A stretch of 64,000 nt of DNA from JAQBVV01 sp965249205 (GTDB lineage Bacteria > Acidobacteriota > Vicinamibacteria > Vicinamibacterales > UBA2999): positions 124,001 through 188,000 of the forward strand of contig CBDFLL010000004.1 in the NCBI GenBank assembly GCA_965249205.1, written 5' to 3'. The notes under the pieces were generated by a model. That model ran no database searches, was not told the DNA's origin, and saw nothing but the letters and a program-made list of their open reading frames with translations. Positions 37,376-45,273 of this stretch are shown piece by piece. A program made the position numbers and the translations under genes. Every line of letters starts with the position of its first letter. The first letter of the stretch is position 1.

Positions 37376-38818
37376 TCACACACGTGCGGGGCGATCGGTA
37401 TCGCCCTCGATGTCGGCCTGGGGTCTCGCCCATGCCGGGACCTTGGCGTTCGACGTGCGGCTGACGCAACCGTAGCGCAGGTAGGCCTCCAGCGTGTGGT
37501 AGCTGATACCGAGCACACGTGCGGTGGCCCGCTTGTTCCGACCGCACCGCTCAAGAATGAGTTTGGCGTAGCGGCTTCCCCACGCGCGCATCGTTTCGCG
37601 GGCCGCGACCGACGGGCCCAGGACGTCACCATAGCGTCCGCTCACCTGATGAGGCAGGTCTGACAGTTCGATCTGCTGTGAGGGTGTCAGTGCCACAGCG
37701 CGTTCGATGAGCCGTTCGAGTTCCCGCACGTTGCCAGGCCAGTCGTACAGGCGGAGCGCATCCATCGCCGCATCCGAGATCGACAGCGCACGCGTCACAC
37801 GGTGCCGCGCGAGAAAGTGTGCGGCAAGCGCCGTGATGTCATTCTGGCGCTGCCGCAGCGGCGGTACGCAAATATCCACGCCGCTGAGACGGTAGTACAG
37901 ATCAGCACGGAACAGTCCCCGCTCCACCAGGTCAGCCAGGGGACGGTTGGTCGCCACGACAATGCGGGTGTCGACCCGTCGCATGCCCGTGCCCCCCACG
38001 CGTTCGACAGCGACATCCTGTATCGCACGCAGCAGCTTGGCCTGCGCCGAGAGCGCGAGGTCCGAGACCTCGTCCAGAAACAGGGTGCCGCCATCCGCGT
38101 GCTCGAACTTGCCACGACGCCCTTTGACGCCAGTGGCCGTCCGATCTTCGATACCGAACAGCTCAGCCTCGAGCAGCGTCTCCACGACCGCCGCGCAGTT
38201 CACCGCGACAAACGGCCCCGTGCGCCTCCGACTCAACTCGTGGAGCTGGCGCGCGACCAGCTCCTTGCCTGTCCCGCTCTCTCCCTCGATGAGCACTGTG
38301 AAGTCGGTGAGTGCGACGCGCTCGACACGATCCCTGAGCGACTCCATGACCGCGGTCGAGCCGATGAGCGGCGTCGTACCTTCAGCCCTGATCGCCCGCT
38401 GCGGACTCCGCGTACGGGCCGCGGCGAGGACGAGGCCGCCCAATTGCGCCGCCACGGTCAGCAGCGCGACATCCTGCTCGTCGAGCCGTCGGTCCCGCTC
38501 AAACGATGCCTCCAGAACGGCCTGCACTCGTGGGTCTGCGGTGGGCACACCAAGCACGATCGATTCAGCCGTGCGCGTGGGCGTGACGAGGCGGGCCTGA
38601 TAGCGCGCGGGAATTTCGCGCAGTCGCACCGCGCGCATCGACAAGAGCTGTTCCACCTGCCTTTCGAAGATGCCGGGCAGGCCACCCTCAACGGCGGGGT
38701 GCCCGAGTGCCGTGCTGAGCGCAGCGACGACCCCGCGAAGACCAGACGATCCGCCGACGCCGTCCGCGTCGCCCCGTCCCGACGACGCTACCAGTTCCGC
38801 ATTCCCGATCTCCGACAT
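37376..38818 (-). CDS. AAA+ enhancer-binding-type regulator lacking GAFTGA
   Basis: A 480-residue protein. The N-terminal ~150 residues look GAF-like (LDEQDVALLTVAAQLGGLVL). The AAA+ domain has Walker A IEGESGTGKELVARQLHEL, GGTLFLDEVSDLALSAQAKL (Walker B), the Arg-finger region FRADLYYRLSGVDI and the sensor WPGNVRELERLIE. The C-terminus is a Fis-like HTH (NKRATARVLGISYHTLEAYL). Where sigma-54 activators carry GAFTGA, this protein has RTATGVKGRRGKFEH, so contact with sigma-54 is doubtful. ATG 38818 is chosen because GGAGGT lies 7-8 bases upstream. It could control the glycosylation-like cluster that follows. Confidence 0.85.
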   Translation of the reverse strand: MSEIGNAELVASSGRGDADGVGGSSGLRGVVAALSTALGHPAVEGGLPGIFERQVEQLLSMRAVRLREIPARYQARLVTPTRTAESIVLGVPTADPRVQAVLEASFERDRRLDEQDVALLTVAAQLGGLVLAAARTRSPQRAIRAEGTTPLIGSTAVMESLRDRVERVALTDFTVLIEGESGTGKELVARQLHELSRRRTGPFVAVNCAAVVETLLEAELFGIEDRTATGVKGRRGKFEHADGGTLFLDEVSDLALSAQAKLLRAIQDVAVERVGGTGMRRVDTRIVVATNRPLADLVERGLFRADLYYRLSGVDICVPPLRQRQNDITALAAHFLARHRVTRALSISDAAMDALRLYDWPGNVRELERLIERAVALTPSQQIELSDLPHQVSGRYGDVLGPSVAARETMRAWGSRYAKLILERCGRNKRATARVLGISYHTLEAYLRYGCVSRTSNAKVPAWARPQADIEGDTDRPARV

Positions 38819-38985
38819 CGATACCTCCATGTTGGCTGCGCGCCCGACGCGCACCTACACCCAAGGCTGATGCCAACTGCCCCGGCGGGAGTGGCGGGTC
38901 GTTCAGGACGACTGGCCTGGGAACACACGACAATGACCAGGCTCCGCGGGTAGTCGTGTCCCGTGACCCACCTCGGGCGTCGCCT

Positions 38986-39096
38986 TTATGGGAACCCGAT
39001 ACCCGAAGCCTGCTCTTCGGACACATTGGGATCGCGCAGCATGATCAGCAGCGCGCGGCACTTCTCGGCCGCATTTTGGGAAGATTGTCCTCGCAC
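38986..39096 (-). CDS. Short frame overlapping the kinase 3' end
   Basis: 36 codons from GTG 39096: MRGQSSQNAAEKCRALLIML then RDPNVSEEQASGIGFP. It overlaps the last 17 codons of the kinase gene in another frame and looks protein-like. It may be a small downstream peptide or the true kinase C-terminus displaced by a frameshift. Confidence 0.3.
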   Translation of the reverse strand: MRGQSSQNAAEKCRALLIMLRDPNVSEEQASGIGFP

Positions 39097-39887
39097 CATC
39101 GAAGCAAGTACGCCGCCGCCTCGTCCGAGTCGCCCCGCGTTCCCTCCAGCACCGCCGCATCGCGGGAAACGGGTGTCAGATACTCGAGGGCAAAACGCGG
39201 ACGCTCACGCACAACGACGGTGTTGTCGATCAAATGGAGCAGCCCACGCCCTGGACCCGCGGTCCGTGGGCGAAACTGAGCCCCCGGCTCGTGGAACGTG
39301 GATACGATCAGGCCCCCCCGAAGAGGCTCCGACCCTATCCGAAATCCAAGATCGTCGAGTTCGTGATTCGCGGCCACGTCATCGGCCCCGCGGATTGACA
39401 GCGGCTTGGCATACGGATGCACGCGCCCCTGCGCGTCCACCACGGCGTATTCATCCGAGAAGTATTCGGCCCCGGCCCGTGCGAGTGCCGCCACCAGCGA
39501 CGTCTTACCGCTCCGGCTGCGTCCGGGTACCAGAATGGCGCGGCCCGCCCATCCCACCACACCTGCATGAACGAAAAGTACCGAGCGCGCGTGCAGCGCC
39601 ACCTGGAAATGGAGTTCCGATTCCAGCCGTTGAAGAAGATCTGTGACGCGTGGCGAGGACTGCAGAAGCTCGGATTCGAGACGCAATTGAAAAACGTGCT
39701 CAGGCTCTGCGTCGTCAGATCCAGTCAGATGGAAGGTGATGTCGGGATTCGGGACCGGCTGGAGTTCGCTGTTGAACGGCAGCACCCGGAGGAGATCTTC
39801 GGCGCAACACGCCTCGCCGAAACAGAGCGCAATCCTCGCACCGTGACTCTCGAAGCCTAACAGCCCGGGATCGAGCCCGGCCAACAC
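39045..39887 (-). CDS. HPr-kinase-like P-loop protein
   Basis: A 280-residue protein resembling the C-terminal domain of HPr kinase/phosphorylase. Near residue 100 it reads ARSVLFVHAGVVGWAGRAIL, then the P-loop VPGRSRSGKTSLVAALARAG (121-140) and the acidic segment EYFSDEYAVV. HprK-like proteins next to PqqD proteins and nucleotidyltransferases occur in RiPP-type clusters, where one class phosphorylates a peptide. Start GTG at 39887, 9 bases after the PqqD-protein stop. The upstream open frame is only a shadow of that gene. Confidence 0.75.
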   Translation of the reverse strand: MLAGLDPGLLGFESHGARIALCFGEACCAEDLLRVLPFNSELQPVPNPDITFHLTGSDDAEPEHVFQLRLESELLQSSPRVTDLLQRLESELHFQVALHARSVLFVHAGVVGWAGRAILVPGRSRSGKTSLVAALARAGAEYFSDEYAVVDAQGRVHPYAKPLSIRGADDVAANHELDDLGFRIGSEPLRGGLIVSTFHEPGAQFRPRTAGPGRGLLHLIDNTVVVRERPRFALEYLTPVSRDAAVLEGTRGDSDEAAAYLLRWCEDNLPKMRPRSAARC

Positions 39888-39895
39888 GTCGCGCT

Positions 39896-40423
39896 CTAGA
39901 AGCCGCCCGGGCCGGGCGATCCCGGCGGCGACGTTGTCGGCGGGTTCGTCGGAGCAGCCGTTGTCGGCGGGTTCGTCGGAGCAGCCGTCGTCGGGAACGG
40001 CGTCGGGGCGCCGGTGGTCGGGAACGGTGTCGGCGGTATCGGACCCGACTGCGCCATCGCGGATGTCGGCGCAACGACGGTCGTCACGACCGGTAGCAAC
40101 AACGCCGCGGCGGCGCCAAGCCGACCGACAAGCTGCCGCCGGGAAATGGCAGCGACTGCCTCGCCTCCATGTTGTTCGAGAAGCCCCGCCTGCGTGAGCT
40201 GCGCGATGGCAAGCTGCACGACGCTTTCGTCGGCAGGCAGAGCGGTCTCCTCTCCTACAATCCGCGCGAGGTCTGCGACCGATTTCTGACTGTCGCAGTG
40301 GCGCCACACCAGTGCCGCGGTTCGGTTGAGCTCGTGCGCCTCGGAGGTCGCCTCGTCGTACACGACCGTGTCTCCACCGAGATCCTTCACGATGAGCTTC
40401 TCCCGCCGCGCATTGGGTTTCAT
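39896..40423 (-). CDS. PqqD-family RRE protein with internal Tat signal and mucin-like tail
   Basis: 175 residues in three parts. 1-88: PqqD/RiPP-recognition element (EKLIVKDLGGDTVVYDEATS, HELNRTAALVWRHCDSQKS, LAIAQLTQAGLLEQ). 94-124: twin-arginine-like export signal SRRQLVGRLGAAAALLLP with an AMA-Q cleavage pattern. 125-175: Ser/Thr/Pro-rich tail built of 9-residue units PTPFPTTGA, PTPFPTTAA, PTNPPTTAA, PTNPPTTSP. The RRE would act as a leader and the tail would be the exported product. AGAGGAAG precedes the ATG. The Thr/Pro tail resembles a mucin O-glycosylation acceptor, notable beside C1GALT-like and GalNAc-transferase-like genes. Confidence 0.8.
   Translation of the reverse strand: MKPNARREKLIVKDLGGDTVVYDEATSEAHELNRTAALVWRHCDSQKSVADLARIVGEETALPADESVVQLAIAQLTQAGLLEQHGGEAVAAISRRQLVGRLGAAAALLLPVVTTVVAPTSAMAQSGPIPPTPFPTTGAPTPFPTTAAPTNPPTTAAPTNPPTTSPPGSPGPGGF
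39934..40041. repeat. 27-bp tandem repeat coding the Thr/Pro tail
   Basis: Four consecutive 27-base units. Units at 39934-39960 and 39961-39987 are identical (TTGTCGGCGGGTTCGTCGGA...), while 39988-40014 and 40015-40041 are diverged. The number of units sets the number of Thr sites in the tail, so this is a likely length-variable minisatellite. Confidence 0.8.
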
Positions 40424-40517
40424 ACGCTTCCTCTTTCGGATACGAGTTAAAGGGGGGAGCGACTATTATGCCTTCCGGGACCCGCTTGTGCAACTCAAGA
40501 ACTGCCCAGATAGTCAG

Positions 40518-40535
40518 ATTTCAATTTTGAAATCA
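40518..40535. promoter_or_regulatory. AT-rich palindrome upstream of the PqqD-protein gene
   Basis: GATTTCAA-TT-TTGAAATC is a perfect 8-bp inverted repeat 95 bases upstream of the ATG at 40423, in a 253-base spacer otherwise GC-rich. A CATAAT box (complement at 40452-40457) lies between it and the gene. It could be an operator. Confidence 0.35.
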
Positions 40536-40676
40536 GATCGCTCCTCTGCCCGGACGGCTGGCACCAGGATCACCCGGTTCCTCGGCCGCTGTCGGCATGC
40601 GCTTCCTGCGCCACTACCAACGCGCAGCGCTACACGAATCGGACCGCGCCGTCACGCACGCCGTTTTCGTGTCCCC

Positions 40677-42221
40677 TCACTGTCGGACCAGGAGTCCGAC
40701 ACCGCCCTGCGGCCAGCGGTAGGTCATCTCTCGCAATGGGAACTCTGTCCATTGCCACCACGGACGCTCACGGATCCACTCCCGAACGGCTTCCTTGACC
40801 TGAATTTCCGGCCTCTGCTGCACCACGTCGTGAAACATCGCGCAACCGCCCGGCGCCAGGTGTCGTTCGATGTATTGCAGGAAACGAGTGGTGTCTTCGT
40901 ACCCATGGGGGTCGACATCAACGAAGCAAAAGTCCATTCGAAACTCGGTCCGTTGAGAGTCGAAGAACGCCTCACCCGTCGTCGGGACGAACTCACAGTC
41001 GACGCCGCGCAAATGCTCGCCACACAGTGGATCCGGGTCGACTGCGTAGAATCGTCTGTTCGGGACCTCCGACAGCGCGTCGGCGATGACTCGTGTGCTG
41101 ATGCCGAAACGACTGCCAAGCTCAACCGACACTGTCGGTTTCAGCAACTTCACGACTGCCCAGAGGATGTCTACGTCGGACTCGATGTCCTGATCTCTTC
41201 CCAGGTCGAAGATTCGCTCTGGTATGGATACGGGGCCGACGCAGCGTTCCCGGGTCAACCCCAACAGCGCGGAGCTCGAGACCGCAGGAGCCGCGGCCTC
41301 ACGGGCTTCTGACTTCCCGACCCAATCGGGGGATTCGGCTGCGCGCGAGGCCCGCACAGGCTCTGGAACGGGACTCTTGGACCTTCGCAGCTTGTCTCTG
41401 ACCAGCGAATCCAACGTATACATGAGACCAGGGTCGACGTAGTGAAACGTCGCACTTTCCGAAGAAATTCCATCGATGCCCTCGATCAAATCGAAGGGCT
41501 GCGTGTAGCGGACATACCAATCACCGGGAAAATCGACCCCGCGATAGTCATGATGCAGCTGTGGCGTGAACGGATGAAAACGCTCCGCGCCTTCGGCGTC
41601 CCTCGTGTCGTACGGTTCGATGTGGACCCGCTTGAGGGCTCTTGCCACCATGACGTCTTCCATAGGCGTTTCGAGATCGGACTCAGACGAGGGAATGGAC
41701 GCCACGAGCGCGTCCAGTGCAAACCCGTTCAGGACGTACCCTGCGCCACCCGAGTTGAAGATCAGCCCTTGGTCCGCCAGCAGGAACCGCCGGCCGAGGA
41801 ACAGGGGAACGCGCGCGGCATTCTGTTCCACGAATTCCTCGCGCGACAGATAGCGAAAGAGGTTCTCGACGACGACGAACGTATCGTGCCCACATAGCAT
41901 GAACCATTCGAATTCGTGCCGATAGAACCGGTGCGCGTGACGCACCATCGAGATGACCTTCCTCCACATGTTGCCGTACGACTCCGGTCCGTCATGCGGG
42001 ATGTTGACGATCGGCAGGGTGGGATCGTCCTGGTCGGAGAAGAACAGGAGCTTCCGCGCTCTCGCCCCCCAGGTCTCGTACTGAGCCCGGCACGCGGTCG
42101 CGTGCTTGGGGGCATGGCTGTAGATCATGAACAGGACCGGGGAGGGTCGAACGACCGCGCGGACATCGACCTTCTCCATCACACGCAGCGTCTGCGCGTC
42201 GACAGTCAGGGCCTGGCTCAT
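40677..42221 (-). CDS. C1GALT/Fringe-like glycosyltransferase fused to a methyltransferase
   Basis: 514 residues. 28-280 resembles the animal core-1 beta-1,3-galactosyltransferase family: FEWFMLCGHDTFVVVENLF (DDD of C1GALT is GHD here), FNSGGAGYVLNGFALDAL, TPMEDVMVARALK, DTRDAEGAERFHPFTPQLHH and SATFHYVDPGLMYTLDSLV. After a linker, about 340-514 is a class I SAM methyltransferase (Methyltransf_24-like: VSVELGSRFGISTRVIADAL, FCFVDVDPHGYEDTTRFLQY, GGCAMFHDVV). No membrane segment is visible, so it probably acts in the cytoplasm. It likely adds and modifies a sugar. It lies 10 bases downstream of the cupin-like gene. Confidence 0.8.
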   Translation of the reverse strand: MSQALTVDAQTLRVMEKVDVRAVVRPSPVLFMIYSHAPKHATACRAQYETWGARARKLLFFSDQDDPTLPIVNIPHDGPESYGNMWRKVISMVRHAHRFYRHEFEWFMLCGHDTFVVVENLFRYLSREEFVEQNAARVPLFLGRRFLLADQGLIFNSGGAGYVLNGFALDALVASIPSSESDLETPMEDVMVARALKRVHIEPYDTRDAEGAERFHPFTPQLHHDYRGVDFPGDWYVRYTQPFDLIEGIDGISSESATFHYVDPGLMYTLDSLVRDKLRRSKSPVPEPVRASRAAESPDWVGKSEAREAAAPAVSSSALLGLTRERCVGPVSIPERIFDLGRDQDIESDVDILWAVVKLLKPTVSVELGSRFGISTRVIADALSEVPNRRFYAVDPDPLCGEHLRGVDCEFVPTTGEAFFDSQRTEFRMDFCFVDVDPHGYEDTTRFLQYIERHLAPGGCAMFHDVVQQRPEIQVKEAVREWIRERPWWQWTEFPLREMTYRWPQGGVGLLVRQ

Positions 42222-42231
42222 GCGGACTCGG

Positions 42232-43527
42232 TCAGCCCGGCATCCAACCCTGGAAAAGCGGGCGCAGGATTGGTGTCCCGGACAGCGCCCCCGCCACCTC
42301 CAGCGCCACGACGTCTAGGGCTTCGGCAGACTCATCCGGAAAAGCCCGGCGGAGGTCGGCCGCCGCCTCCTCGAAACTGCCGCCGCGCAGGAAGCGCGAC
42401 AACACAATGCGGTGCTCCAGATCGTAATCCGCGATCCCCAGCATGTTTGAGGCATTCGAGCCCAGCACCTTGGTGGCCGACACCTCGTGTATCCTGTCGA
42501 GAAACTCCTCCACAGGATCGCGGTCGGGGTACCGCTGGGCAAGCAAGTCGAGCGCCGTCCTGGCGTCGCCCACGTTGAGGAGGACCCCGATCAGGAACCG
42601 GTGCTCCGGCTGCGTCACTGCCTCACGCATCGCGATGATGCCGTTGAGTCGGCGACTCTCATCGGAGACCTGCAGGAAACGAGCTACCGCCTCGACACCG
42701 TGGCGGCGCCGCGCCACCGCGAGCAGCGGCTCAAGGCGGTCCGCGCTCTTGTCCTCCCGCAGACCGTAGTTGCGTTCGAGCGCGGACGGCCCGAACAGGG
42801 CCATGCATTCGCCCAGTAGTTCCCATGTGAGCTGTAAATCCGCCTGCTCGAACATCTCCGCCGCTTCCCGTACAGCGGTGTCGGGACCTAACGCACGCAG
42901 CACCCGGAGCGCCTCGCGCTTCTTCTGCGTGACGACGTTCGAGACGAACGGATCGAAGGCGATGCCCCCGGGTAGAAACGACCACTGTGGCTGCGCCGCC
43001 GGTTCGCTGTGCGTTCGAATCACAAGCGACACCGACGGGTGTTCGAGGTGGAAGAGCGAATGCACGAAACGGCTGCCGCTTGTGATTGGCTCAACCGATC
43101 CGGTGGGCAACAGGGTGACGCCCGCCGGGTCGAGCGTTCCGAACCGCAGGCGACCGTTGACGAATCGTTCTTCAGTGAACAGATGTCGAGTCTGCAAGCT
43201 GCTCCCCGCCAACACCTGGAAGGCCCCCGAAAAACTGTGCTGGTGGATGGCTGTGCTGCTGTGGAGCCAGAAGAGCGCGGAGATGTAGAACCTCGGCGTC
43301 GAATAGAGCGTCACCGCCATATCACCTAACGCCGAATTCGGGTCCGACTGCGCTGGGAGGACCGACTCACGACCGATCCACCGCAGCAGATCCAGCGGAG
43401 TCACCTGCGCGACGAGATCGGCCTCCTTGAGTGCCGCAGCGGCCAGCTTGGGGAACGCGCGCTCATCGTAGTCGCGGTCTCGCCAGCACGCCTCGAGCCG
43501 GTCACCCAGCTGACGAAAAATCTCCAC
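42232..43527 (-). CDS. Cupin-like protein of unknown function
   Basis: 431 residues, start GTG. Residues about 85-190 look like a cupin barrel: FYISALFWLHSSTAIHQHSF then SGAFQVLAGSSLQTRHLF with a His pair suited to metal, and later RFVHSLFHLEHPSVSLVIRT with two more His. This is reminiscent of cysteine-dioxygenase-type cupins. The C-terminal ~230 residues are helical and Leu/Ala-rich, without a recognised domain. Positioned between the two glycosyltransferase genes, so a role in the same pathway is likely. A CATAAT box at 43539-43544 would make the mRNA nearly leaderless. Confidence 0.6.
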   Translation of the reverse strand: MEIFRQLGDRLEACWRDRDYDERAFPKLAAAALKEADLVAQVTPLDLLRWIGRESVLPAQSDPNSALGDMAVTLYSTPRFYISALFWLHSSTAIHQHSFSGAFQVLAGSSLQTRHLFTEERFVNGRLRFGTLDPAGVTLLPTGSVEPITSGSRFVHSLFHLEHPSVSLVIRTHSEPAAQPQWSFLPGGIAFDPFVSNVVTQKKREALRVLRALGPDTAVREAAEMFEQADLQLTWELLGECMALFGPSALERNYGLREDKSADRLEPLLAVARRRHGVEAVARFLQVSDESRRLNGIIAMREAVTQPEHRFLIGVLLNVGDARTALDLLAQRYPDRDPVEEFLDRIHEVSATKVLGSNASNMLGIADYDLEHRIVLSRFLRGGSFEEAAADLRRAFPDESAEALDVVALEVAGALSGTPILRPLFQGWMPG

Positions 43528-43538
43528 GGTCGTCGGCC

Positions 43539-43544
43539 ATTATG
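43539..43544 (-). promoter_or_regulatory. Likely -10 box of the cupin-like gene
   Basis: CATAAT read on the minus strand, inside GCATAATGG, 12 bases before the GTG start. The same GCATAATGG or CATAATGG string precedes rnpB, htrA and the DUF5995 gene. Confidence 0.4.
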
Positions 43545-43647
43545 CGTGCTGGCCTCAGGAGCGGCAAGCCTGACAGGCCAGGGAGATGTCGGCGGTACAA
43601 GCGTTCAACCCCACTACCAAGCTACCCCACCCCCTGAAAACCGGGCT

Positions 43648-45234
43648 TCAGTCGCGCAGCCACGCGGCGATGGATTCCCCCCGGGCAAACGCGTCGTTGA
43701 GCGCCAGGAAATCCTCTACGGGCCGGACAAACACATGACGGTGCAGATGATCGCGCAGGGCGCGGACGTACGGTGCCGCACGAAGCAACCGCCGGCTGGC
43801 CGGCGCCCAGGGATCCAGCAGCGGCCCGAATCGCGCGAAGTATGCTTCTGGAAACACCGTCCCGATCAGCACCATGATGTTGTGCAGTTCCGACTCCCAC
43901 GTCGCCTCGTAGGGCCGCTCGGCCGGGGTCCGGTAGATGTGTCCGATTTCGACGTCGTCGAGGAGCTTGCAGGATCCGCCGGCCAGCCAGGCCTTCATGC
44001 TCAGATACGGCTCCTCGCGCCCCCAGAGCCAGTGTCCGCGGAGCCCCCACAGGTGGCGATAGAAGTCACGCCGGAAGGCGTACGCGCCACCAAGTACGCA
44101 GGGCACAGCCTCGACGGGGCCCGGAGTCCGCCGAGTGATGTTCCATGCTGGGCTCAGCACTCCGCCGGGTATCGTCGGCTTGCCGTCCTCGTCGCCAAGC
44201 TCTACGTGTGCACCCCGGCCAATCGGCAGGTCAGTGCGCTGGCCGTCTGCGTCGATCGGCGGCACGGCCACGCAGTACGCGGCGCGTGGGTCATCCTCCA
44301 GCGCATCCCGGATCCGCCTCGACCATTCATCGGTGAAGGGCCGCACGTGCGCGTCGACAGACAGAACGTGGTTGGTTTGGGCCAGCTCAACACCGAGGTC
44401 GCGCGCGCGCGACGTGCCCAAACGCTCCTCATTGACCACGTACCGGCAGTCGTACCGATGCGCGACAGCCTGATAATCGTAGCCGTCGTTGGAAGCGTCA
44501 TTGATCAGCAGCAGGTTCACCTGCCCGCCAGCTGTCTCGCGAATGCTCGCCACCGTGCGGTCCAGTTCGTCTCGCTCGTTGAGGAACACAATCACGACGG
44601 TCAGATCGGGCGTCGACGGCGCGCGCCCAGGTCGAGTTCCGTCGCCGGGTGCGGGAACCGCAGAGGCGACCGTGGCAGGCGCATCCATCAGCGGCGCTTC
44701 TATCAGTAGCGGATCACCCCCCCGGAAAGGCCGCTGCACCACCAGGCAGGGACGGACGTTCGGACCCGCTGCCATCACCGCGTCCGCGCGAAACAGCACG
44801 TCCCGGGGCAACCCGGCGCGAGCGAGGTCTCGGACTCCTGATCGCCCGAGCAGCAGTTCAGGGTCCGTGACGTCCGGGGGCACGCGATAGGGCTGTAGCT
44901 GGATCGCATCGTAGCCGCGGCCGAGCAACTCGAGATACCCGGGCAGATGCTCCCAGAACGACGCGGTCAGCGCTTCATCCGGTCCCAGATCGAGCACGAA
45001 CGGGTGGCCGGCTTCCAGAAACATCCAGTCCCGTTCGAACGGTGGTGCGGCGCCTTTCGGAGAAACGAGCCTCAGGGTCGCCGAACCGTGAACGACGATA
45101 TCCTGCCTGGCCCCCGATTCGGGAGGCGATGCCATCACGAGGATCTCTGATACGAGTTTCGTACCGTCAAGGGTTGCGAGTACCCGCGGGAAACGAGGGT
45201 CGTCGCCGGGGACTCCGATGCACGCGGAGATCAT
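43648..45234 (-). CDS. Polypeptide-GalNAc-transferase-like family 2 glycosyltransferase
   Basis: 528 residues. An N-terminal ~200-residue part has no recognised family. From about 208 a GT-A domain begins: DLTVVIVFLNERDELDRTVA, LLINDASNDGYDYQAVA, GTSRARDLGVELAQT, and the metal motif LSVDAHVRPFTDEWS, a DxH as in eukaryotic pp-GalNAc-transferases (GT27). The acceptor-side region VLGGAYAFRRDFY, then WGREEPYLSMKAWLAGGSCK and EIGHIYRTPAERPY mirrors the WGGEN(x)ExSFKxWxCGG and GHIFR signature of those enzymes. Start ATG 45234 is preferred; the longer frame lies antisense to the divergent gene. It could initiate O-glycosylation on Ser/Thr. No lectin domain follows. Confidence 0.78.
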   Translation of the reverse strand: MISACIGVPGDDPRFPRVLATLDGTKLVSEILVMASPPESGARQDIVVHGSATLRLVSPKGAAPPFERDWMFLEAGHPFVLDLGPDEALTASFWEHLPGYLELLGRGYDAIQLQPYRVPPDVTDPELLLGRSGVRDLARAGLPRDVLFRADAVMAAGPNVRPCLVVQRPFRGGDPLLIEAPLMDAPATVASAVPAPGDGTRPGRAPSTPDLTVVIVFLNERDELDRTVASIRETAGGQVNLLLINDASNDGYDYQAVAHRYDCRYVVNEERLGTSRARDLGVELAQTNHVLSVDAHVRPFTDEWSRRIRDALEDDPRAAYCVAVPPIDADGQRTDLPIGRGAHVELGDEDGKPTIPGGVLSPAWNITRRTPGPVEAVPCVLGGAYAFRRDFYRHLWGLRGHWLWGREEPYLSMKAWLAGGSCKLLDDVEIGHIYRTPAERPYEATWESELHNIMVLIGTVFPEAYFARFGPLLDPWAPASRRLLRAAPYVRALRDHLHRHVFVRPVEDFLALNDAFARGESIAAWLRD

Positions 45235-45273
45235 CAGCGAACGATACAATCGTTTCGCATCGAGCGTACGGCA

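Noticed and set aside
39045..40493. 482-codon frame as one large kinase
   Set aside because: The part beyond 39887 is a shadow of the PqqD-family gene, which has its own ribosome binding site and recognisable domains.
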